From NCBI RefSeq assembly GCF_040412425.1, contig NC_089763.1, forward strand, positions 53,000,087-53,064,086: a DNA stretch of 64,000 bases, in the 5' to 3' direction. Both the position numbers and the translations under genes were made by a program. Shown one piece after another: positions 54,200 to 64,000 of this stretch. The DNA is from Macrobrachium rosenbergii. Lineage: Eukaryota; Arthropoda; Malacostraca; Decapoda; Palaemonidae. The number at the start of each line of letters is the position of its first letter. Within the stretch, counting starts at the first letter, position 1. A model generated the notes under the pieces. It searched no databases. It was not told where the DNA came from and saw only the letters and a list, made by a program, of their open reading frames with translations.

Positions 54200-56800
54200 T
54201 CTGTAAAGGAAAGACTTAGACTTAGACGAGATGGGGACCAACTGGAAAAAAGACTGGAAGACCTTTGGGAGTAATTGGAAGATTCTGGTTGGACTACTGC
54301 ACTGACACAGGCAGGAGTGGCCTATTCTGGTTCAGCCCACCCTTTTCTTTGCTGCTGTCATCTCACTCGAACAAGACAAGTACATCAGGTCAGTGCACTG
54401 GCCTTAGCTAAACTCCAAGAAGATGCCCTCCTCGGCACTGATCAGGAACACACTGCTGAAGCTAAAGAGGCAAGGAGACAAGACATGATCAGGAAGAGCC
54501 CAGCATTCCAGAACTGGGACACAGTACTTCATTTGGAGCTCTTGGTCCTCGTCTTCATTAGAGCTCACAGAGAGAAGAACTTCTTACTCTACATAGAATC
54601 CCTCAAAGCACTGGTGCCATGGTTCTTTGCTCTGGACCATCCCAACTACTCTCGCTGGATTATTGTGCATATCCGAGATATGGAAAGTGTACCCCCATCT
54701 ATTTTAGAAGAGTTCATGCAATAGGGTCACTGGGTTGTTTCCAAGACAACCAATCTTACCATCAATGCCAGTAGATCAGGCCCATGAGCAAAATAATGAA
54801 ACTGTCAAGGGGGCAGGTGGGGCAGTAGGACTTACTGAAAACCCATCAGCCTTCCACAAGTGGATGCTGGCAGGACCTGAGCAAGTAAGACCCTTGCAGG
54901 AGTTTGAGAAAGAAATCCTCGGCGAGGGAACTGAGAAATATCTGCACCATGCGGTGAGTTTGGTCACCCAGAAAGCCTTCCAACAGCAGGCTTTGAACCT
55001 TGTGAACACCATTAAGGAGTTGGGAAATCCTTTTCTCAATGATACCCAGGAACTTTTGACTCTGGATATTCAAGATGTTGTCAGTGATTCTATTGTCAAC
55101 ACAGCCCACAGTATTGAATTCATTGGCAGGAGTCAGTACAATGACCACAGACAGTCAGCGCTTGTGGATTGCACCAGGTCTATTCATGAACCGATAAAGA
55201 AGCATGGTTTTCCACTCTTTTGGTCTCCAGCAACCAAAGCCAAATCAAGACAAGCTGACAAGATCACAACCCTGAAAGCAGATGTTGATCTTTGATCACG
55301 ATTGTACATTGTAGCACCGCACAGAGAATCAGACATTAGCACTTCCTTCATGCATGAAAATCAGCACTACCCTCCATCTATTTCTGACAGAGGAAGACTG
55401 CGCCTGGGGAAAAAAACCGATCACTTAACCTACTTCAGTTAAGTAAAAAAGAGAGAGCTGTTAAATGTCCCTGATACAGAGGAACTGGAAGACCTGAATG
55501 TGCCTGCATGCCCAGAGGAAGCAGATGAAGTGGCAGAGGTCCTTCATGTGCAGCCAGAAGTTTTCATTATAAACAGCAAACGAGACAGAACCTCCAAGAA
55601 AATTTGATGTCAAAGTTCTAGATGGAACTGCTGTTCTTCACTTTCTCCCAACTGCAGGGATAACAACATTTAGAGACTATGCTAGGGAGGTTTTCCTCTC
55701 ATTCCTCAGAAACCAACTAAATAGTGCCAAACATCTGGATATGGTGTGGGACACGTACAAGAAAAACAGCATCAAAGAAAGGACGAGAGAAAAGAGAGGG
55801 AAAGGAGTATGCAGAAAGGTTGAGGCACAGAATAAGACTCCTGGCAAATGGCAAGACTTTTTATGTGATCCAGACAATATGAAAGAACTATCTGCATTCC
55901 TTACAAATGAGATCAAGCACTGTGTGTTTTCCTCTGACAAAGAAGTCATCGTCACGTCTGGTGATGCAGCTGTGTGTGCAGAGGATCAGACCATCAGATA
56001 CCTCACTGTGACCATGAGGAGGCTGACACCAGAGTGGTCAAGATATGCAAGATGCATAGAGAATGGCCACACCACATGTTTGATGCATACTGTAGACACT
56101 GATGTCATTGTCATCCTCATTGGGAATTACTACCAAATTTGCACTGTTTGCCCAGCAGTGGATATTTGGGTTGCATTTGGTGTTGGAAGAAAGTTCCACT
56201 GACATCCACATCAATACACTCGCCCAGACTCTATGAAAAGACAAATCCATTGCCTTACTAGCTTTTCATAGCTTTACAGGCCGGAAAACGGCATGCCTGG
56301 GAGGCATGGAAGTAGAATCCAGAGGTGACAGATGTCTTCAAACAAATGGCAGAGAGTCCATTTCGTGAGCTAGACCTAGAAGGTTCATGCTTCAGACTTC
56401 TGGAGCAGTATACAGTGGTTGTGTTTGACAAGAGTCAATGAGGCACGGAAGGATATGTTCTGTCAGAGAAGCAAATCAATGGAATCCATCCCGCCTACAC
56501 AACAGCATTTTTGGAGCACTCAAAGCGTGCTGCTTACCAAACTGGAATCTGGGCCACCTGTGACATTTCACTGCAGCATGCATCCTCTCCAGAAGACTAG
56601 GGATGGACAGTGAAGGAAGAGAGACGGTCTTGGAACCCAGCATGGACAACAATGCCAATTGAGTTAAAAGCTTGTGGTGAGTTACTGACATGTGGTTGCC
56701 AAAGTGAAAAGGGTTGTAGTGGAAGATGTGCTCGCAAGAAACAACAGTGGAAGTATACACACCTCTGCGCATGCAAATGTGACAAATGAACCTGTTTGGT
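54200..56800 (+). pseudogene. Relic of a large repeat-encoded protein with Cys-rich tail
   Basis: Broken frames in consistent order give: FALDHPNYSRWIIVHIRDME (near 54650); then, in a shifted frame, MPVDQAHEQNNETVKGAGGA and VGLTENPSAFHKWM (54765-54870); REKRGKGVCRKVEAQNK (about 55790); HTVDTDVIVILIGN and DIWVAFGVGRKFH (56090-56202); VNEARKDMFC (about 56434); and a Cys-rich end CGCQSEKGCSGRCARKKQQW (about 56693-56752). I recall this layout as a multi-copy uncharacterised protein of invertebrate and fish genomes, but I cannot give it a firm family name. Stops and frameshifts throughout; dead. Confidence 0.65.
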
Positions 56801-57309
56801 AACACTTGTAATGAATGCTATGTAAGGCTTCTGAGGAGATAGTTATCATTGCAATGTGGCTAATCATTTTATAGTTTGGTGTAAGTTGACACTGTTCTGA
56901 TTTATCTTTATATATTCTCTTGTAGTTTTGAACAAAAAAAAAAGAACACCATCATCATCCTCTCTTTATTCCCATTTAGTGTCTGCTGATTTTATGTGTC
57001 TTTGACTTTGAACTTGAAGGTTTAAACTTCAAAGACTGTACTTATGTTGTGAGGACTCCCATTAACTGAACTAATTATAAAAAAAAAAAAACAATCCAGA
57101 AGCTCAGATTATAGCTGGATATCATAGCACAGAGCCAGACCTTAAACACATATCAAGTACAAAGATAAATTGTGACACGACACCAAACAAACCATCAGAA
57201 TTCTTGGCACCGGTCTTGGAAATGTTTAAAATGGTGTACAGAATTGATCCGCAAACTTTGGTACTTATGCCCAGTCGGCCCCCATCAAATCCTCTACAGC
57301 CCCCACTAA

Positions 57310-57378
57310 AAGGACGATAAGTCGAAAGGCCTTGCAGCACTTTGTTGTTTCTCTTTCCTTTGTGGATTTTGTCTTTAT
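57310..57378 (-). repeat. Right inverted end of composite element
   Basis: Reverse-complement partner of 54103-54172. Poly-A tracts lie inside it at about 56934-56943 and 57079-57091. Confidence 0.85.
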
Positions 57379-60231
57379 TTATATATTCATCACGTTCCAT
57401 ATTTTCGTGGCTCAGTTACACATATACGTTCATACATACATATATATTTATGTATATGTGCAGTATGTATGTATATACTCGTATACATGCATACATACAT
57501 ACATATACAGTATATATATATATGAATCAAAATTTCGTTTTTTCTTATCCCCCTCAAAAGCATTTATGTTTAAGGAATTAAAACCGAACCCAGAGGAAAG
57601 TCAGTTTAGTAGAAAATATAAACTGCAAACGCTGGTTACATTGTTTTGGATAAGTAATTAGGTTACGATGTTAACGAAAATATAAAGTTCCCGTGGCTTA
57701 TTAAACGCGGAGGGTAAGTGCTATAATATAATCTGTATATTTACATGTACAGTATATATATTAGGAATATTTACATAAACACACTGTATATATACTGGAT
57801 ATCTTTACACATGTATGTAGTGTATATACTGGGTATATACATGTTCTATGCTTAAGTATTATTTATGGATAAAAAATGAAAATACTGAATCTTGATTTCA
57901 TAATTGAAATTTCAGGAACATGTATTCTTAACACAAGGACAATGCCTTATTTCTTTAAGTTTTCTTGCTTTTATTTCATAAAGCAACCTTTCTTTATTTG
58001 TATTTCCTTTCTTTACTTAAATGTTTATTAGTTCATTACTGATTCTCTTGTGTCGATTGTTTTAAATTTTTCACAAAATGAATATGGAAATTGCGATTGT
58101 ATAATTACTTTCCTTTGTAACTAGTTATCAGCAGACAATGAAATTCCCGCAAATTTGGAGCATTGACTTGTTTATGAAAATCCTCCCGGCATTACTTCCT
58201 GCGAAAGCAAAGGCATCAACAAAGAATTATCTTGGGTGTAGCCGAGGTTGACTGTATAATTCAGATGTTGGGAATAAACCTAAAAAACATGGTTCCAAGT
58301 CACATTAAATTCTCTTGTGCCTAATTTACTAATTTAGCATGTGTAATGCGCTCTTCGTAAAAAAAGTATAATTAGATGCGTTATTACCTCTTTCAGATTA
58401 TAATGACTTAAAGATGCAACATCTCTTTTATAACCACTGAGGGTTCCCCTGGCTTCAGCAGGAAGTTCGGGAGGGGGACTCTGTCGAAACTTTATCTCTT
58501 TCCCAGCTAGTCCCAGGGAGAGAACTATTTTTTCGTAGAATAATGGCTTCCTGGCTCTGCTGGCAAGCAACAGATGAGGACCCCTCTGCTGAACAAGAGA
58601 CCCGAGACTGCACCCAGAGTTCCTGGAAGACTACCTGTTCTTTTACATTTGATTTACCATTTTATTGAAATAAAGCACACCACTCAGCGCCTACATTTTG
58701 CAATTCCTCGAGGGCACTAGATCAGTTAATCAAAACGGCTCGAGACCATTTTGATCTCTTTTGCTTAAGGAACCCAGAGCCCTTCCCCTGTCACCCTCGA
58801 TTTAGATCTTAAGAGGTGATGGAATGGCTGTTGGGATAGATCCAGTGTCTTCAAGGAATATCTGGAAACAGGAGCCGAATTTTGTGTGTTTTCAATACTA
58901 CACCAAATCAAAATCAGTGTCAGAAGCACTCTTCCGAGATTCTGGATTCTGGAAGGAGTATAGGGTTCCCAGTTCGGCAGAGGAACTCTCTTCTGGTTCT
59001 TGCCACCTGTCCTAAAGAACAGGTCTCTTCCTGAGTAGAACCTTCAGAATTGAGAAAGCGATGGCATACTTTCATGTCTTCGGAATCAAGAAGGGGTTAC
59101 GGTTAAATCTACGATTCTCACAGGAATCACGATTTCATATTGACCACTTAAAGTAAACGATTGTCTTAAACGAGGGAAACCTCTTGAAAAATGTTGTGAT
59201 TACATATTTTCATGTTTATTGTGAATTTAAGGAAATTTTCCTTGAGGTTGCCAGTTTAGTAGAATTTAAACTCGTTGTGCTTACTCTTAAACTGTTGTAA
59301 TTGATATGACATCGTTATTTACTGTGAGAATCCAAGTTTTTCTTTCAAGCGTATAAAATTCATATGTCATAACATGGTACCTAAGGTGACGCGTTCATCT
59401 TGAACTGGTTTATCTTACGGGAGGTTGTATAAGTTTCACTATATTGTAATATTTATAGATTATTTACAAGTTACAATCATTCTTATGATATTTATTAGTT
59501 TATAAACTCTCAATGTTAAAGTGTTGGGTGTTTCAGCTGGTGGTTACTGGAACACCGTGTTTCCTTTTACTCTAAAAAGAGGTTGGAAATTGAAATATAT
59601 ATGTCGTGCTGGGTTGTAGTCTTTAAGTAATAATACCATAGAATTTAGTTACTGTAACATCAGAAGTAGATGTTAACTATATATATATCTTCTTGTTCAC
59701 TGTCTCTTCTCTTGTTTATTCTACGTCCCTTCCTCCTCTTGTCTTTTTTGACTGTTAATAGCGTTGTTGTTTGTCTGTCATAATTTTTTTCTCAATTCTA
59801 ATGAAATCTGAATTCTTTGCAGACCTTTCTATATGGATTTATGCTTTCAAAAAAGGTCAGAAGATTGTCCCTCTATGGCACTCTTTAGTGACCCTCAACC
59901 ATGTTAGTCTTGCACCAACAACAGCTTTGATTTTTTTCATTTAGCGAAGGTTCACTTGCTTTGTATTTGTACCATTTTGTAGCCAGTTGTAGCAAAACCC
60001 TTCAGCATTTCCCCTAACCCTCGGTTTTTGTAGTTGGTATTAGTACGAATCCCCCCCCCCTTTCCCCAAAGATATCTCTCTGTATGTACTGCATATTACT
60101 TGTAGTAAAATGATAAATATTACAATAAGATTATGAGGTAATATCACTGAGACTGAGTGAAATATTCGAGAAGGGTTGAACATTTTTAAACTTTATCTGC
60201 ATATACATGCAGAAACGTTTTGTACACAGAC

Positions 60232-60235
<4 letters not shown>
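57379..60235. other. SGSM2: Intron 5 sequence, no element recognised
   Basis: Mostly AT-rich. The stretch 58560-59040 is GC-richer and contains an AATAAA and a 63-codon frame (MAVGIDPVSSRNIWK) that I do not recognise; it may be an old retroelement piece. Confidence 0.35.

Positions 60236-60294
<59 letters not shown>
60236..60294. repeat. (CT)n microsatellite, intron 5
   Basis: About 29 CT units. Confidence 0.97.
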
Positions 60295-60301
<7 letters not shown>

Positions 60302-60828
60302 TAGAAGGTAACTAAATTTTCCTCCTCTTTTACTGTTCAGGAGCAAATTAGCTTCCATTTGAATTTATTTTCTGTAATCTCACATACTGGTTGGCGAAAG
60401 GTAAGAAAGTTTACCAAAATGTGCTAGAATCTGCTTAAATGAGGTTCACGTGTTTTATACACACTACAGTGACTGTACTTGAAAACGATAGCACAAAACT
60501 CGTAATGGTGTATGTTGATAGACATTGGTAGAAAGAAATTATTTTAAATCACGAAGTAAAGCTGGTTGTATTGTAAAATCACCTACAAATATCAGTGAAA
60601 CTTGAATCTTACTCAAAATACCAAGAACTTTGTCCTCTGCAAGAGGGAGCGTAGAAGAGGTAACACACATTTTATGCAGTATCTCACTCACAGCTATAAA
60701 TGACAGAGACCGGCCTTCAAGATAAAAAGTGACACGTGGAATCCTTGGCACAGAGTCTTTTGCATGAAGGATCCCGACTACTGAAAGAGTTGGACCTTCA
60801 AACTCAAACATGCTCGCTCGCACGCGCG

Positions 60829-60991
<163 letters not shown>

Positions 60992-61094
60992 TGTATATAT
61001 AAAGTAGACAACAGTCACCATCACATTCATACTTTAATTGCGTAGTCGTGGGTGAACCATCTGTTAAAAAAATAATTCAACTACAGTATAAAGA

Positions 61095-61370
61095 TACCTT
61101 AATACCTACTCCATCATCTCTTTTGTCCAGTCAGTGTCACGCCTCTTAGAAATTATGGCGATTCCTATTCAGTACTTCTTGCACTCCGCCTGTCCATCTC
61201 TCTCCAGGCCTTCCAATCCCTGTTTCTCATACCATTTCCGAAATATATACTCTTTTCACCAGCATATTGTCTTTCATTTTTTCCACATGACCAAACCATT
61301 TCAAATACTCTGATCTATCCTTTCACTTATCTTACCACTTCTGTATATCTTCACATTACTTATGCCACAT
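61095..61370 (-). pseudogene. Non-LTR retrotransposon RT relic, minus strand
   Basis: The minus strand reads SEYLKWFGHVEKMKDNMLVK then RVYISEMV and, after a stop, GRPGERWTGGVQEVL, the standard ending of an arthropod non-LTR reverse transcriptase (WFGHV, GRPxxRW). It runs opposite to the relic at 61440-62060. Confidence 0.75.
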
Positions 61371-61439
61371 ATACCACACTAACTAATAATCTCGACATAT
61401 AACAGACAGTGGAAGGATGAGAGAATAACTGAGTCACAG

Positions 61440-62060
61440 AATAAGTGAAGAAAAAGAGGCATTGGTGTATGTGCAAAAGATTTGGAAAAACTTGAATTGC
61501 CTATGGAAGCCAAGGTGAGAATGCATGGAGAGACTATTGAGCCAACTCTTTATGATGAAAATAGATTGTGAATGTTGGAAACAAATGAAAGGAAAAAGTT
61601 TTAAGCTGTTGAGATGAATTGTTGTTGCGGAGTGTCTGCAACTTAGGAAGAATTATAAGGGCAAGAAATGTGGCGATATGTAAAAAGGCAAAAAGGGAAT
61701 AGTAGGAGAAAGAGTGGATCAGATTATTTTGAGGAAATTCCGCCAAGTGGGAAAGTGACCTAGAAAGGGTTCGACAGTTGCTGCAAAACAGGCATTGGAA
61801 AGAAAGGACCCAGACCCAAATAACCAGGAAGCACAAGAATGTTTTCAAGATAAGGATGAATGGCGTAGTGAGTGTTATGGAGTTCAGCAAACTGCTAGTG
61901 AGCTCTTGTGTAGATGTAAATTGGCTCATGTTGCATACGTTTTACTGCCAAGTTGTTTCAATTTCATCTTAGATTCAGCAGTTAAAGTATGCATGTGGCA
62001 ATAACCTCATGGGGTTTTCTCTCTGGTGCCACTCCTTGAGGGGGGAAATGTCTTTTGTAC
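61440..62060 (+). pseudogene. Non-LTR retrotransposon RT C-terminus and 3' UTR relic
   Basis: Fragments include LELPMEAKVRMHGE (about 61492), EPTLYDE (about 61538), NERKKF, and then ERKDPDPNNQEAQECFQDKD and EWRSECYGVQQ (61798-61890). A 3' untranslated-like region follows (GGTTTTCTCTCTGGTGCCAC at about 62013). It is the same family as 26230-26940 and 44945-45720. Confidence 0.7.
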
Positions 62061-63866
62061 GTGTGTGTGTTTGTGTTTAGCTCAGTTGTAGGGTGCTGCA
62101 TATCGTGACAGTAAGTAGGGTTTTTCACTCTGCCTACTGTTATCAATTGACCAAGCTGTGAAGGGTACTAGTGGAAACTGGTAATCAAGCAAAAGGAGAT
62201 GGGGCTAACAACCTCATCTGTAATAAAGACTCCCTAAGAACTGGAGGATGCCACCGTAAAGGCAATCCTTCTTCCAAGGTGATAAAGGCATATATTGAAA
62301 ATAAATAAATGTATATGTGATGTGTGTAAGTGCACATCTTCCAGGTTTTCATGGTACCTCAAACTGATTCCAAGAAAGCTTGGCTGTACATGCTTTGAAT
62401 TCTCTGATTCCCAAAGAGGAAATGTAAATCTAACCGATAATCCCAGTTGCACAAAACATAACTTTGGAGAAAATTCTGTGTGGAGGAATTCGTTTACTTC
62501 CTTAAAAGATGGTAAAAAGTGGGTATTGTAATGTATAATGAATGAATACTGTGCTATGTACAGTAGAGTATATGTGTTACAATTTCACTGACACAATGCA
62601 TGCATATTTTCAGTTAAAGAAAGACACAAAATACTGCAACTTCTCACAGTCCTTCTTTGATTGCAAAACAGTGAAAAATAAGAAAGCAGGAAGACTACGA
62701 AAGAATGACATGAAGCCGCCTTGAAATCTCTGAGCAGTGTGAATGGGTGTGCTCAGAATAGAAATTATTTAGATAAATCAGAGCCCTACATCTTTGTTTA
62801 AAGGTACTTAAAGTTCTGATGGAATATAGCTTTTGTGGTTAATTATGGGTCATGATAACGAATTTTATGAAGTGCATGAGACCCTCACATGTGAAGATGC
62901 TCCCACCTGGCTCAACCTAGCACGGCCATCCTCTAACTGTCCTCCACGGCTGATCGTGCCATTAGCATTAGCAGCCTCTCGTCAGAATTCCCGCACTTGC
63001 CACTGAACCCTTTTTCCCCACAATCCAGTTGCAACAATCTATGAGAGTTTTCTTCCTTCAGCTTCTGAACCATTTTTCTTTTCACTCGTTGGAGATGGTA
63101 CGACCGACGTCACAGTTTGCCATGTCTCTCGGAGCTTCACGTTGCTCCAAGAAAACCGTCTTTTATACGGCGCTATTCTGAAATCCCCCTGCTGTGAGTT
63201 GTTCGAGTGTCATGCTTGTGGGTGAAGCTTCTTTTGTTTTTGCTCTTGATTGTGCTTTCCCTTATAATTTCCAGTTTCAAACGGGTTTAACTTGTGCTTT
63301 CTCGAGTTACAGAAAAAATGGTACGTGGGTATGATTTTGGATGTGTGATACTTAAAGGTGGAGGGTACCTCAACTGCTGTCAGTTTCCTCTTGAAAAAGT
63401 CAGTGGAGACAACGTTTCCATTAGTGGCCATGGAGATAAACTTGCTAGGGCCTGAATCATTCAGTATTCTCTTAACTGAAGTATGTAAAATCAAATTTAA
63501 ATATGTTTCTCTTGTGTTATAATTACAGTGAAGGTAAGTTTGCTGTTGAGAGCTTTGCTTGCAACACTCAAATGCCCATAGTGTAGTGCATTTCTGCAGT
63601 CCACCGAGTTGTAACTAAATGAGTCTCTGAGTTTAAAGGAAAGGATGTTAATACTAATTTTTAAAAAGTTTTTCTTGGTCAATTTTTTGTATAAAGTTAG
63701 CTTTGCCCAAACGTTGACGAAATATTGAAACTGGAGCTATATCATCTTTCACTAAACTGAATATCATCTTGTTTTTTACTCTCGAAGTCATCCATGCTGT
63801 TTTGACTCGTGATACGTGATATGCCAATACCCAAATTAAGAATGTTTAATTTTTGTCCCCTGACAG
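62061..63866. other. SGSM2: End of intron 5, nothing identified
   Basis: GC-richer at 62880-63240 with no recognised coding sequence; otherwise plain intronic DNA. Confidence 0.4.
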
Positions 63867-63934
63867 CGTGTACTGGGAGTACGCCCTAAATGTGAGAGTG
63901 GAGGAAATTGTCTACGTCCATTGCCACCAGCAGG
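63867..63934 (+). CDS. SGSM2: SGSM1/2 exon: PH-like Rab-binding region, continues outside
   Basis: A 68-bp exon with acceptor CCCTGACAG and donor CAGG|GTGACT. With the last two bases of the previous exon it reads SVYWEYALNVRVEEIVYVHC then HQQ, matching the SGSM block SVYWDYA...EEIVYLHCHQQ. It ends after codon base 1. The remainder of the Rab-binding region and the TBC domain lie to the right of this window. The EEIVYxHCHQQ form again favours the SGSM2 type. Confidence 0.93.
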
Positions 63935-64000
63935 GTGACTATGCTTCTGTGTTCACTTTCAGTTAGACTATAGAAAGACTGGTCATTATGAATAATCCCA

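Noticed and set aside
58440..59040. Possible retrogene or LTR
   Set aside because: GC-richer with a polyadenylation-like AATAAA, but no terminal repeats and no recognisable protein.
60539..60805. Minus-strand frame of about 89 codons upstream of a TA tract
   Set aside because: Reads smoothly but matches no family I know and sits inside an SGSM intron on the opposite strand with no splice signals of its own.
63210..63494. 94-codon minus-strand frame near the last SGSM exon
   Set aside because: Antisense within the intron, no motif, and composition typical of AT-rich noncoding DNA.

Overview
This window looks like nuclear DNA of an arthropod, most probably a decapod crustacean (shrimp, crab or crayfish). 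The evidence is the very dense microsatellite load (about thirty long TA, GA/CT, CA and TAA tracts), split genes with GT-AG introns, and many degraded invertebrate-type retroelements, SINEs and foldback elements. The taxonomic call is an inference; I see no bacterial genes, operons, CRISPR arrays or viral genes.

One host gene is certain. Six plus-strand exons between 36954 and 63934 join in consistent phase and encode part of a small G protein signaling modulator (SGSM1/SGSM2, also called RUTBC2/RUTBC1). They cover the second half of the RUN domain, the linker, and the start of the PH-like Rab-binding region. The N-terminal exons were not found, and the TBC (Rab-GAP) exons must lie beyond the right edge. 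Introns 3 (7.2 kb) and 5 (15.6 kb) are filled with repeats.

Left part (1-36.9 kb): two minisatellites (1.0-1.2 and 1.7-2.8 kb); a weak candidate gene start (TATA box, donor, acceptor, ATG) at 3.7-4.2 kb; a cluster of palindromic elements built around TA tracts (5.6-8.3 kb); a diverged inverted repeat with arms of about 0.35-0.5 kb (15.6-17.1 kb); a foldback element with a tRNA-like core (17.8-18.1 kb); a purine-rich tandem duplication (20.5-22.3 kb); the C-terminal end of a non-LTR retrotransposon (22.6-23.0 kb) and a tail that may belong to it (24.4 kb); another non-LTR relic (26.2-26.9 kb); a Penelope-like GIY-YIG endonuclease relic on the minus strand (29.3-30.0 kb); a nearly intact Tc1/mariner-superfamily element with DD37E spacing, broken by one stop codon (31.0-32.3 kb); and a long hairpin element between two TA tracts (33.1-33.4 kb).

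Right part (36.9-64 kb, SGSM gene): a tRNA-derived SINE with a 15-bp target-site duplication in intron 1; several non-LTR retrotransposon relics; a 0.56-kb MITE (50.8-51.3 kb); duplicated tRNA-derived SINEs (53.5-54.05 kb); and a 3.3-kb composite (54.1-57.4 kb) whose ends are inverted copies of one repeat and which carries the broken remains of a large repeat-encoded protein with a cysteine-rich tail.

The host gene supplies the conserved coding sequence and everything else is mobile-element history. The recurring theme is the association of palindromic elements and TA-targeting transposons with TA microsatellites. I found no clearly new biological system. The best leads are the tRNA-cored foldback family, the DD37E element, the inverted-end composite and the large inverted repeat.
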